A program made the translations under genes and the position numbers. The notes under the pieces are model-generated. The model was given only the letters and a program-made list of their open reading frames with translations. It was not told where the DNA came from and searched no databases. DNA of 64,000 nucleotides from Parahaliea aestuarii (GTDB lineage: Bacteria > Pseudomonadota > Gammaproteobacteria > Pseudomonadales > Halieaceae): positions 62,001-126,000 of the forward strand of contig NZ_VRYZ01000010.1 of assembly GCF_008064635.1 (NCBI RefSeq). The letters are read 5' to 3'. Shown here piece by piece: positions 11,044 through 19,908 of the stretch (its first letter is position 1; every line of letters begins with the position of its first letter).

Positions 11044-12882
11044 ATGCCCGATCTTATCCCTCTCAACAAGGCCGCCCCGATCCGCGCCGTCATTGGCCTG
11101 GCTGCACTGCTGCTCCTGCTGTTGGCACTCCCGGCCCCGGCGGCGGAGAGTCGTGATGCGCAGTCGATACCCCTGGTCAGCATCGATCAGGCGCTGGCGG
11201 GGTGGAAGCTGTACGACGGCTGGCGCTTTCATGTGGGCGACGATCCCGCCTGGGCCGATCCCGGTTTCGACGACAGCCAGTGGCAGCGTGTCGATCTTTC
11301 CCACCGCTGGTACCCGTCACAGGAGAACGCTTCGCTGTTTGGCTGGTACCGACTTCGCCTGCAACTGACCGGGGACAGAGAAACCAACGAAGGCCGGCTG
11401 GCCGGACTCGGGGTGCAACTGGGTCAGGTGCTCAATGCCTATGAGTTGTACCTGGGCGGCAAGCGGATTGGCGGTGTGGGCCGGCTGCCACCCTCTACCG
11501 CTACCGGCATCAACTATGATCGCAAGCAGATTTTCCCGGTGCCTCGCAGCGCGCTCTCAGAAGAGGGCGAGCTGGTACTGGCGATCAGGGTGTGGGCGGG
11601 TAGCGAGGTCCTCGGGGAGCACTGGGGCGTCGGCCCCTACAACGGCGATTTCCAGTTGGGGCGCTACGACCGGCTATTGATTGGCCTGGTGGTCTCGGAA
11701 ATGCCGGGCCTGCTGCTCAGTACACTCTGCGCCGCCTTCGGGCTGTACCACCTCTACCTGTACTGGCGCAATCGTCATCTGGACAGCCTGCTCTGGTTTG
11801 GCCTGCTGGCATTGGCCATCAGTGTCTACAGCCTGATGCTGAACCAGTGGCGGACCTATCTGGGCTGGGAATTTCTCGTCTACAAAAAACTCGAGTTCGG
11901 CGCCATCTATCTGGTGCCCCCTCTGTCGCTGCAGACAGTCTGGCGCCTGCTGGACGAGGAGATGGGGCTGGGTCTGCGCCTGTATCAGCTTAGCTTCCTG
12001 GTAATGGGCTTTATCTGGCTGGTGATACCCGGGCTGGAAATTCATCTGCAGACCCTGCTTCTCTGGCAGCTGTGGCTGCTGCCCGCCCTGGCACTGACCG
12101 GTTGGCTGGTCATTTCCCGCGCCCGGCGGGGGCACCGTGAGGCGCGCACCATTCTGGTGGGCGCGATCATTTTCATTGGCGCCTGCCTGCACGATATTCT
12201 GCTCGACCTCAAGACCGAAGGCACCGGCCGCCTGATCCCTCTGGGTTTCTTTGCCTTTCTGATGTCGATGGCGGTATCGCTGGCCAACCGGTTTACCGCC
12301 ATACTGCAGGGACTCGAGGCGAGGGTGGCGGAGCGCACTGACGAGCTGGAAGCCGCCAATCGCCTGCTGACCGAGGCGGCGCGCATCGACCCACTGACGG
12401 GGCTGCTCAATCGGCGCGGATTCATCGCCGAGGCCGGCAGCGAAATTCGCCGGGTGTTTCGCACCCGCCGCAGTTTTTCCGTCGTTCTCACGGATATCGA
12501 CCACTTCAAATCCGTCAATGACCGCTATGGCCATGCCACTGGTGATCACGTGCTGTCGCGCGTTGCGTCACTGCTGAGTGACGAGATTCGCGATGTCGAC
12601 AAGCTGGCGCGCTGGGGCGGCGAGGAGTTCATCCTGCTGCTGCCGGAAACCGAGCCCGAGGGGGCGGCGGTGCTGGCCGGCAAACTGCGCGAGCGAATTG
12701 CCGGCAACCTGTTCGAATACGACGGCCAGCGCCTCGGAGTCACCATGACCTTCGGCGTGTCCGAGTTCCGGCGCGGCGAGAGCCTGGAATCCTGTATTGC
12801 CCGGGCTGATGCCGCCCTCTACCGGGGCAAGGGAGAGGGGCGCGACCGGGTAGTGCTTGGCCTTGCAACCGGGGTAGCCTGA
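11044..12882 (+). CDS. Membrane diguanylate cyclase with 7TM receptor module
   Basis: Predicted to make cyclic di-GMP in response to a periplasmic signal. The 612-residue protein has a signal peptide (ends PAPAAES) and a beta-sandwich, jelly-roll-like periplasmic domain (WKLYDGWRF...FDDSQWQRVDLSH). Seven membrane spans follow (about residues 215-420, 7TMR-DISM-like), then a coiled coil and a GGDEF domain. The active-site loop is GGEEF, intact, and the RDVD motif five residues before it matches the RxxD product-inhibition site. ATG 11044 is used because ATG 11035 overlaps the -10 element. Ligand unknown. No EAL domain. Confidence 0.9.
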   Translation: MPDLIPLNKAAPIRAVIGLAALLLLLLALPAPAAESRDAQSIPLVSIDQALAGWKLYDGWRFHVGDDPAWADPGFDDSQWQRVDLSHRWYPSQENASLFGWYRLRLQLTGDRETNEGRLAGLGVQLGQVLNAYELYLGGKRIGGVGRLPPSTATGINYDRKQIFPVPRSALSEEGELVLAIRVWAGSEVLGEHWGVGPYNGDFQLGRYDRLLIGLVVSEMPGLLLSTLCAAFGLYHLYLYWRNRHLDSLLWFGLLALAISVYSLMLNQWRTYLGWEFLVYKKLEFGAIYLVPPLSLQTVWRLLDEEMGLGLRLYQLSFLVMGFIWLVIPGLEIHLQTLLLWQLWLLPALALTGWLVISRARRGHREARTILVGAIIFIGACLHDILLDLKTEGTGRLIPLGFFAFLMSMAVSLANRFTAILQGLEARVAERTDELEAANRLLTEAARIDPLTGLLNRRGFIAEAGSEIRRVFRTRRSFSVVLTDIDHFKSVNDRYGHATGDHVLSRVASLLSDEIRDVDKLARWGGEEFILLLPETEPEGAAVLAGKLRERIAGNLFEYDGQRLGVTMTFGVSEFRRGESLESCIARADAALYRGKGEGRDRVVLGLATGVA

Positions 12883-12893
12883 CCCGGCGCGGA

Positions 12894-13307
12894 TCAGTGC
12901 AGCCAGTGCCGGCCCTGCTCGCGACGCAACTTGTACTCGCTGTAGCTGAAGCCGGTCCAGCGCCGGAAGGCGCGGTAGAAAGAGTTCACTTCCAGGTATC
13001 CCAGTTCGTCAGCCAGGCACTTGCCCGGAAGCCACATCGTTTTCAGGCGCTGCTCACAGCGGTACTGGCGCGCCCTGTCCAGCAGGAACTGGTAGTGGGT
13101 GTGATCCGCCCGCAGGCGCCGTCGCAGGGTGGTACAGCTCATGCCAAGTTGCCGGGCGACACTCTCCGCCCGCAGGCGCGACAGGTCGCCATCCAGCAGA
13201 ATATCCAGCACCCGGTCGGTGGTACGTGACAGGGGGAAATAGGGGAGTTTGTCCGCGGCCGGCCCCACATCCCGGCAGCCGCGGTGATCTGCGGTTTTGA
13301 GTTCCAT
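12894..13307 (-). CDS. Stand-alone AraC-type DNA-binding protein
   Basis: A 137-residue protein consisting almost only of the two helix-turn-helix units of AraC/XylS regulators: RAESVARQLGMSCTTLRRRL, then LADELGYLEVNSFYRAFRRWTG with the usual FSYSEYK ending. There is no effector-binding domain, only about 45 hydrophilic residues before the first HTH. ATG at 13307 is preferred because AAGGA lies nine bases upstream; a TTG two codons earlier is possible. It is convergent with the diguanylate cyclase (11 bases between stops). Target genes unknown. Confidence 0.85.
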   Translation of the reverse strand: MELKTADHRGCRDVGPAADKLPYFPLSRTTDRVLDILLDGDLSRLRAESVARQLGMSCTTLRRRLRADHTHYQFLLDRARQYRCEQRLKTMWLPGKCLADELGYLEVNSFYRAFRRWTGFSYSEYKLRREQGRHWLH

Positions 13308-13447
13308 AGCCAAACGTCCTTGTTCGGGTTATAGAGTCGATGGTTCCGGCGGGCGACCGTCCCTGGCCGCGCGCCTGATGTCAGCATAGCAGGGGCTGGC
13401 GGGGCCGCCACCCGGGGCGCTGGCGCTGGCCGCATTTGGTGGATTGT

Positions 13448-15415
13448 TCAGCGTGTTGTCACTTGCCAGACGCCGGCATCGGGCACCGGGCAATCCATGA
13501 CCGCCGCCACGCTGTGGACGATCTCCCGCTCGGCGCCACTCACCTCGCCGTCAGCCCCGGCCACCCTGGCCATGGCCTTGAGAACCCGCGGTTTCAGCAG
13601 CGGGTAGCAGTCCGCCAGGGTGGTGACCGCCCGGCTGAAGTCTGCAACCGTGCTCTGCGCCGGTGGTAGCAGTCGCAGGCCGGGCAGGGCAAGCTCCCGG
13701 GCGGCGTCTGTCACCGCCTGCTGCGGGTCGCCGCCGGCCTCCCGGGCCAGCACCGAAAGTACAATGGCCAGTTCCCGTTTCACCCGCGACAGGCGGGCGT
13801 GGCGCGGCCGGCTCGGTTTGACGCGGAAGAACTCCGGATCGAGGTAGTGTCGCAACAACTGGAACAGGCACCACTCAAACAACTCGGTGCTGCGGTCGGC
13901 CCGGATCAGCGCCAACAGGCAGCGTTTGTAGGCCCGGTACTGGCCGGCAGAAATGCTTTTCAGGGCCGGCAGGCACAATTCCACCAGCGGCAGGCGTTGG
14001 CAGGGGGCGAGGGCGGCCACGCCGGGTGCCAGGGTGTTCACCAGTTCCGGCAGGCCCTGGATGCCGGTGTCGGCCACCTGTTGCATCTGGGCCTGGCGTA
14101 TCGATGCTTCATCACTCACCAGCAGGGCCAGGGTCAGGGCCTGGGCGCCCACCGGGTTGTGGGCCTGCTGTAAAAAGGCCACCGGTAACTGGTGGCGGTC
14201 TGCGGTCGACTGCTCCTGTTGTTCCGGTGTGGGTTCGAAGTCGGCATCGCTGCCGCTTTCGCTGGCAGACTCGTCGAGGGTGGCGCCGGCCAGCGCGGCG
14301 GCGACCAGTGCCGCGCGCCCGACACCGGCTTCGCCGCTGCCCGGGCGGCTGGGTTCACCCTGGTAGTGCTGGATAGGGCGCTCGATGTAGCGCCCGTCCC
14401 AGTGCGGATCGATTCTGCGGATGCGCTGCTCCAGTGGCGGATGCGTGGCGAACAGCTGCCACAGGGAGTGCTCGATCTGGCCGAAGAAAATATGCGACAT
14501 CTCCGCCGCTCGCGCGGCGTGCACCAGCGTGCCGGGCAGGTAGCCGCCGATCACCTTGAGGGCGTCGCCGATGCCCTCGGGGTGGCGGGTGTACTGCACC
14601 GCGCAGGCGTCCGCCAGAAATTCCTTCTGGCGGCTGATGGCGGCCTTGATAAAGCCGGCCGCCAGACCCCCGATCCAGCCCAGTACCAGCAGGGCCAGCC
14701 CCAGCACCGGCAGTGCCGCGCCACCCTCGCCGCGGCGGGCGCCGAGGCCGGTGCGGACACGATTGGAGGAGCGCAGCAGCATGTGGCCGACATCGCCGAC
14801 GAAGGTAATCCCCTTGAGCATGGCGGCCAGGCGGATATTGAGGCGCATGTCGCCATTCAGTATATGGCTGAATTCATGGGCGATGACGCCTTGCAGTTCG
14901 TTGCGTTTCAGGTGTTCGAGAGTGCCGCGGGTAACCGCGATCACCGCGTCGGCCGGTGTAATGCCGGCGGCGAAGGCATTGATTCCGCGCTCGCCGTTGA
15001 GCACATAGACCGCAGGCACCGGCATATTGGCCGCCAGCGCCATCTCCTCCACCACGTTGAGGCAGCGTCGCTCCAGGCGGTCGCGGGTCTGTGGCAGCAG
15101 GCGGCTGCCGCCCATGGCCTCAGCCACCACCTTGCCGCCGGTGGACAACTGCAGCCACTTCAGCATCACCACAAAGGCCACGGTGGCGGTGATGGCGAGC
15201 CCGATAGCGCCAAAGCGGGCCCAGCTGAAATAGGACCAGAAGCCCGCCAGGCCGCCGCGGCTGCCGGCGTAGACATTGTAGTCCTGGGAAAACCACAGGA
15301 ATGCGGCGACCACGGCGTTGGTCAGCATCACCAGCAGCAGTACGGCGAACAGGAACAGCAGCAGCAACAGGCGTGCATTGCGGCGGGCGTTATCCTGTTG
15401 CTGGAAGAAATCCAT
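13448..15415 (-). CDS. M48-family membrane metalloprotease with C-terminal TerB-like region
   Basis: A zinc endopeptidase related to HtpX. Two N-terminal membrane helices (about residues 15-42 and 66-88) precede the peptidase domain with zinc motif HEFSH (180-184) and the third-ligand segment KEFLADACAV near 267. A hydrophobic hairpin lies near 232-258. The C-terminal 250 residues are not protease; their end (KAMARVAGADGEVSGAERE) resembles the TerB-like acidic helical fold. It lies directly downstream of lemA, a pairing seen in many proteobacteria. Probably acts at the inner membrane in envelope quality control (inference). Confidence 0.88.
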   Translation of the reverse strand: MDFFQQQDNARRNARLLLLLFLFAVLLLVMLTNAVVAAFLWFSQDYNVYAGSRGGLAGFWSYFSWARFGAIGLAITATVAFVVMLKWLQLSTGGKVVAEAMGGSRLLPQTRDRLERRCLNVVEEMALAANMPVPAVYVLNGERGINAFAAGITPADAVIAVTRGTLEHLKRNELQGVIAHEFSHILNGDMRLNIRLAAMLKGITFVGDVGHMLLRSSNRVRTGLGARRGEGGAALPVLGLALLVLGWIGGLAAGFIKAAISRQKEFLADACAVQYTRHPEGIGDALKVIGGYLPGTLVHAARAAEMSHIFFGQIEHSLWQLFATHPPLEQRIRRIDPHWDGRYIERPIQHYQGEPSRPGSGEAGVGRAALVAAALAGATLDESASESGSDADFEPTPEQQEQSTADRHQLPVAFLQQAHNPVGAQALTLALLVSDEASIRQAQMQQVADTGIQGLPELVNTLAPGVAALAPCQRLPLVELCLPALKSISAGQYRAYKRCLLALIRADRSTELFEWCLFQLLRHYLDPEFFRVKPSRPRHARLSRVKRELAIVLSVLAREAGGDPQQAVTDAARELALPGLRLLPPAQSTVADFSRAVTTLADCYPLLKPRVLKAMARVAGADGEVSGAEREIVHSVAAVMDCPVPDAGVWQVTTR

Positions 15416-15433
15416 GCCTGGCGTCTATGGGTG

Positions 15434-15457
15434 CTGAGCCCGACGGAGCGGGCTCAG
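15434..15457 (-). promoter_or_regulatory. Hairpin across the lemA stop codon
   Basis: A perfect 9-bp inverted repeat (CTGAGCCCG at 15434-15442 and CGGGCTCAG at 15449-15457) with a 6-base loop contains the lemA stop codon (15454-15456). It lies 18 bases before the M48 start on the same strand. There is no T run, so it more likely acts as an intercistronic stability or partial-termination element than as a full terminator. Confidence 0.45.
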
Positions 15458-16050
15458 AAGCTGACTTTGGGCGCGGCCTGGATCTGGGCGGAGTCGTCGA
15501 ATTCCAGCAACTGGGCGTCCGCGGGGTGGCCGAACTTGCCGGCGAAGAACACCGGTGGGAAGCTCTGGCGATAGGTGTTGTAGGCCATCACGGCATCGTT
15601 GTAGCCCTGGCGGGCGAAGGACACGCGATTTTCCGTGTTGGTCAGTTCCTCGGACAGCTGCTGCATGTTCTCCGAGGCCTTGAGATCCGGGTAGGCTTCC
15701 ATGGTCACATTGAGTTTGCCCAGCGCGCCCTGCAGGGCGTTTTCCGCACTGGCCAGTTTGTGCATGGCCTCGCCGCCCACATTGCCGTCGCTAACGGCTT
15801 TGAGTATGGCGGCGGCATCGTTGCGCGCGGTGGTGACGGCCTCCAGGGTTTCGCGCTCGTGACCGAGGTAGGCTTTTGCCGTCTCCACCAGGTTGGGAAT
15901 CAGGTCGTAGCGCCGCTTGAGTTGCACCTCGATCTGGGAGAACGCGTTGAGGTAGCGGTTCTTCAGCGTGACCAGCCGGTTGTAGATGCTGATGATGTAG
16001 ATCACCAGCCCCAACAGGACCAGCCAGAACAGGATTGTGCCTATTTCCAT
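15454..16050 (-). CDS. lemA: LemA family protein
   Basis: A 198-residue protein with one N-terminal membrane helix (ILFWLVLLGLVIYIISIYNR) and a long helical body with the LemA signatures YNRLVTLKNRYLNAFSQIEV, RYDLIPNLVETAKAY and the C-terminal YNTYRQSFPPVFFA. Family function is not settled; LemA proteins usually sit beside membrane metalloproteases or TPM-domain proteins. Here it leads a two-gene unit with the M48 protease, suggesting it is a partner or substrate adaptor (inference). Confidence 0.93.
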   Translation of the reverse strand: MEIGTILFWLVLLGLVIYIISIYNRLVTLKNRYLNAFSQIEVQLKRRYDLIPNLVETAKAYLGHERETLEAVTTARNDAAAILKAVSDGNVGGEAMHKLASAENALQGALGKLNVTMEAYPDLKASENMQQLSEELTNTENRVSFARQGYNDAVMAYNTYRQSFPPVFFAGKFGHPADAQLLEFDDSAQIQAAPKVSF

Positions 16051-16112
16051 GTTGTTCTCTCCCCGGGTTTTCCCCGAGTGTAGCCGAGACCGGTGTCGCT
16101 ACAAAGCGCGCG

Positions 16113-18260
16113 TCAGGCGGCGCTGACCGAAACCGGGACGCCGTTCACGGCGGCGTTGCCGGACAGTTCGTCCAGCGCCAGTTCATCGGTGACATCGTTG
16201 CAACTGACACCGGCGTGCTGGCTGGCGGTGCCGAGGCGGGTGTGCGGCCGGTGATGGCCGAAACCGTGGGGCAGGCTGACCACGCCGGGCATGATGTCCT
16301 CGCTCTCCTCCAGCGCGACTCGCACTGCCCCGGCGCGGGAGCGCAGGGTCACCTCCATGCCGTTGCTCAACGCCCGTTCAGCCATGTCCGCGGGATGCAT
16401 CAGCAGGGTGCAGCGTCCCGGCCCTTTCACCAGGCGGTGGTAGTTGTGCATCCAGGAATTGTTGGAACGCAGGTGCCGGCGTCCGATCAGGCGCAGCTCG
16501 CCCCCGCTGTCGCCGGCAAAATCCGACCGCAGTCGCGCCAGGTCCGCGAGCGCCTGTGGTGTCGCGCAGTCGATGGTTTTTTCCGCGCTGCGCAGGCGCT
16601 CCGGGAGTTGTGGTTGCAGTGGCCCCAGGTCGACGCCCGAGGGTTGCTGGCGCAGTCGCTCGATATCCAGTTTCAGTTCGTGCTGATCGCCGTAGGGCCC
16701 GAGCTTGAGGCCGAAGTCGATGATCTGGTGCGGCGGCGGAGCGTCCTTGTGCTCCTGCTCCAGAGCTGCTGCCACGCGCCCGGCCAGGGCGTTGAAAATC
16801 TCCCAGTCGTGCAGGCTGCCCTCAGGCTTCTCGAACACCGCCTCGCTGAAGCGCGCGGTGTTGCGCATGGCGTTGACGTGGAAAGCGAGGTCGTAGTGAT
16901 CGTGTTCCAGCGGCGAGGTAGGGGGCAGGATGATGTCGGCGTGGCGGGTGGTCTCGTTGATGTAGGGGTCCAGCGACACCATGAAGTCCAGTTGTTCCAG
17001 TGCGCTGTCGAGCTGGCGACCGTTGGGGGTGGACAGCACCGGGTTGCCGGCCCCGGTAAATAGGGCGCGAATCTGTCCCTCACCAGGCGTGGTGATTTCC
17101 TCGGCCAGGGTGGAGGCGGGCAGTTCCCGGTCGAATTCCGGCAGGCCGCGCACCCGGCTGCTGTGACGCCCGAAGCCGCCGGGGCTGACGCTCTGCATCT
17201 GGTCCACTGCCGGCAGGGTGAACAGGGAGCCGCCCGGTTTGTCGAGGTTGCCGGTGGCGATGTTGATGAGCTGGATGAGCCACTGGCAGAGGGTGCCGAA
17301 ACGCTGGGTGGACACGCCCATGCGGCCGTAACAGATGGCGGCGCCGGCGGCGGCGAAATCGCGGGCAATGCTTCTGATGGTGTCCGCGTCGATGCCGCAG
17401 TGGGCGGCGGCGAATTCGGGGGTGAAGTTTTCCAGCGCCTCCGCTACCGTATCCAGGCCCTTTGTATAGGGGCTTAGGTGGCCGGGGTCCGCGAGCCCTT
17501 CGCCAAGCAGGGTATGCAGGAGGGCGGCCAGAAACAGTGCATCCGTGCCGGGTGTAATAAAAAGATGTTCACTGGCCAGCGCTGCCGTCTCGGTGCGGCG
17601 CGGGTCGATTACCACCAGCTTGCCGCCGCGCTTTTTGAACCCGGTGATGCGGCGGCGGATGTCCGGCACTGTCCAGATACTGCCGTTGGAGGCCACCGGG
17701 TTGGCGCCCAGCATCAGGAAGTAGTCGCTGCGGTCGATGTCGGGAATCGGGAACATCAGCTTGTGACCGAACAGCCACAGGGCTACGAGATGGTGCGGAA
17801 GCTGGTCTACCGAGGTGGCGGAGAAACGGTTGTCGGTGCGGAAGTGGCGAAACAGCTGACCCTGGTGGGTCATCATGCCGTAGTTGTGCACGGTGGGATT
17901 ACCCATGTAGATGCCGAGGGCATTGACCCCGTGTTCCCGGGTGGTGCGCACCAGACCCTGCGCTGCACTATCGAGCGCTTCCTCCCAGCTGATGGCCTGC
18001 CAGGACAGGCCGCCATCGTCGCCAACCACTTTTTTTACCGGGCCGCGCAGGCGGTCCGGGTCTTCATGGATGTCCTTGAGGGCAACGGCCTTGGGGCAGA
18101 TGTGGCCGCGACTGAGAGGATCGTCGGGGTCGCCCTTGATGCTGATGATCTCCTCGCCACGGGTTTCAATCAGCAGTCCACAGATGGCTTCGCAGAGGTG
18201 GCAGGCGCGGTGGTGCAGGCGGCTTTCGCCGGTGTCCGGAGCGTCATTGTTCAGTGGCAT
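16113..18260 (-). CDS. Molybdopterin-dependent oxidoreductase, formate dehydrogenase-like
   Basis: A 715-residue member of the DMSO reductase superfamily (COG0243). The N-terminus holds a 4Fe-4S motif with cysteines at 20, 23, 27 and 55, then the bis-molybdopterin-binding domains and a C-terminal dinucleotide-binding domain ending in GFGHHRP...NDVTDE. There is no twin-arginine signal, so it is probably cytoplasmic. The region where formate dehydrogenases carry Cys or selenocysteine reads SATSVDQLPHH, so that ligand appears absent and formate is doubtful as substrate. No electron-transfer subunit or cofactor gene is adjacent. It is divergent from the ATP-grasp locus (199-base gap). Confidence 0.88.
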   Translation of the reverse strand: MPLNNDAPDTGESRLHHRACHLCEAICGLLIETRGEEIISIKGDPDDPLSRGHICPKAVALKDIHEDPDRLRGPVKKVVGDDGGLSWQAISWEEALDSAAQGLVRTTREHGVNALGIYMGNPTVHNYGMMTHQGQLFRHFRTDNRFSATSVDQLPHHLVALWLFGHKLMFPIPDIDRSDYFLMLGANPVASNGSIWTVPDIRRRITGFKKRGGKLVVIDPRRTETAALASEHLFITPGTDALFLAALLHTLLGEGLADPGHLSPYTKGLDTVAEALENFTPEFAAAHCGIDADTIRSIARDFAAAGAAICYGRMGVSTQRFGTLCQWLIQLINIATGNLDKPGGSLFTLPAVDQMQSVSPGGFGRHSSRVRGLPEFDRELPASTLAEEITTPGEGQIRALFTGAGNPVLSTPNGRQLDSALEQLDFMVSLDPYINETTRHADIILPPTSPLEHDHYDLAFHVNAMRNTARFSEAVFEKPEGSLHDWEIFNALAGRVAAALEQEHKDAPPPHQIIDFGLKLGPYGDQHELKLDIERLRQQPSGVDLGPLQPQLPERLRSAEKTIDCATPQALADLARLRSDFAGDSGGELRLIGRRHLRSNNSWMHNYHRLVKGPGRCTLLMHPADMAERALSNGMEVTLRSRAGAVRVALEESEDIMPGVVSLPHGFGHHRPHTRLGTASQHAGVSCNDVTDELALDELSGNAAVNGVPVSVSAA

Positions 18261-18459
18261 GGCGGCAGTCCGTCAGTGAGATTATCGTTTGCCACAGTGT
18301 AGCGCCTGCCCGGCCGGTCTTGAAGGGCGCTATCTTGTCTGGCTCTATAGCGATGCCTGCGGCTTTGCGCTACTCTCAAAGTAACTTCCCACAGTTGCGG
18401 TTTCCGGTGGCCCGCGGTCACCCCTCCGCTTTATTGGAATGAGGGGCGAAGCAGAAGCG

Positions 18460-19908
18460 ATGAACAATCACTGGTCTTCGTATCAGCCGGGGTCGTTTTA
18501 CGACGAACTGATTACCGGCCGTGGATCTCCCCGCACCGCGGCGCGCGGTGCCATCAACCTGTTTCAGCAGCTTGACGCAGACGAGATGGCCGCCCGGCGC
18601 GAGGCGGCGGAACTGGCCATCCGCGAGATGGGCATTTCCTTCACGGTGTACACCGAGGGCGGCAACATCGACCGCGCCTGGCCCTTCGACATCATCCCCC
18701 GGGTTATCTCCGCCAAGCAGTGGAAGAAGGTCAGCCGCGGCCTGATGCAACGCAGTCGCGCCCTGAATTGCTTTATCGACGACATCTACAACAAGCAGCG
18801 CATCCTCGCCGAGGGCATCGTGCCGGCGGATATCGTGCTCGAATCCAGCAATTACAAACCCCAGTGCCAGGGCATGTCACCGCGCTACGGCGTCTGGGCC
18901 CACATTTGCGGTTCCGACCTGGTGCGCAACGCCGACGGCAGGTTCTACGTACTGGAGGACAACCTGCGGGTGCCGTCAGGCGTCTCCTACATGGTGGAAA
19001 ACCGCGAGATCACCAAGCGGGTACTGCCCGAACTGTTTGAAAACTACAGCATCCTGCCGGTGGATGATTATCCGTCCCAGTTGTACCGCACCCTCGCCTC
19101 GCTCTCGCCGCGGGACCGCAAGCGGCCCTGCATCGTGGTGCTGACGCCGGGCATCTACAACTCCGCCTATTTCGAGCACGCCTTCCTGGCCCACGGCATG
19201 GGCGCGGAACTGGTGGAGGGGCCGGACCTTATTGTGGGCGACGACGACTGCGTGTACATGCGCACCGTCGACGGCCCCATGCGGGTGGATGTGGTCTACC
19301 GCCGCATCGACGAGGATTTCATGGATCCGGAAGCGTTCCGCGAGGATTCGGTGCTGGGAGTACCTGGCCTGATGCGCGCCTGGAAGGCGGGCAAGGTGGC
19401 CATCGCCAATGCCCCCGGCAGCGGCGTGGCCGACGACAAGGTGGTCTACGCCTATGTGCCGGAGATGATCCGCTACTACCTGGGCGAGAAGCCGCTGATC
19501 GACAGTGTGCCGACTTACCTGTGCATGGACCCGAAGGATCGCACCTACGTTCTCAACAACCTCGACAAGCTGGTGGTCAAGCCGGCCAATGAGTCCGGCG
19601 GTTACGGCATCATGGTGGGCCCCCACGCCAGCGCCGCCACCCGTCGCCGGTTTGCCGGGCTGATCGAGAAAAACCCGCGCAATTACATCGCCCAGCCGAC
19701 CCTGTCCCTGTCCACCGCCCCCACCTACTGCGACGGCGGCATCGAGCCCCGCCACCTCGATCTGCGCCCGTTTATCCTGCAGGGCAAGGACAGCTGGGTG
19801 ACGCCCGGGGGGCTGACCCGGGTGGCACTGGTGAAAGGCTCACTGGTGGTGAACTCCTCCCAGGGCGGTGGCAGCAAGGACACCTGGATCGTGGAGGGCA
19901 AGGCATGA
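18460..19908 (+). CDS. Circularly permuted ATP-grasp protein (type 2)
   Basis: An ATP-dependent carboxylate-amine ligase of the CP_ATPgrasp family (formerly DUF404/DUF407). It should form an amide or peptide bond through an acyl-phosphate, with unknown substrate. Visible motifs include YDELITGRG near the start, VLEDNLRVPSGVSYMVENR, VLTPGIYNSAYFEHAFLA, DVVYRRIDEDFMDP, and the nucleotide-binding strand LVVKPANESGGYG (Lys about 374). ATG 18460 (482 residues) fits the family; an in-frame ATG at 18439 adds seven residues. Its stop overlaps the next start as ATGA, so it is tightly coupled to the alpha-E protein. Confidence 0.88.
   Translation: MNNHWSSYQPGSFYDELITGRGSPRTAARGAINLFQQLDADEMAARREAAELAIREMGISFTVYTEGGNIDRAWPFDIIPRVISAKQWKKVSRGLMQRSRALNCFIDDIYNKQRILAEGIVPADIVLESSNYKPQCQGMSPRYGVWAHICGSDLVRNADGRFYVLEDNLRVPSGVSYMVENREITKRVLPELFENYSILPVDDYPSQLYRTLASLSPRDRKRPCIVVLTPGIYNSAYFEHAFLAHGMGAELVEGPDLIVGDDDCVYMRTVDGPMRVDVVYRRIDEDFMDPEAFREDSVLGVPGLMRAWKAGKVAIANAPGSGVADDKVVYAYVPEMIRYYLGEKPLIDSVPTYLCMDPKDRTYVLNNLDKLVVKPANESGGYGIMVGPHASAATRRRFAGLIEKNPRNYIAQPTLSLSTAPTYCDGGIEPRHLDLRPFILQGKDSWVTPGGLTRVALVKGSLVVNSSQGGGSKDTWIVEGKA

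Noticed and set aside
14192-15574. A 460-codon plus-strand frame opposite the M48 gene
   Set aside because: Low-complexity Gln/His/Gly-rich translation and overlaps two convincing minus-strand genes.
16113-18260. Selenocysteine-containing formate dehydrogenase
   Set aside because: The frame has no internal TGA and no Cys/Sec at the expected site.
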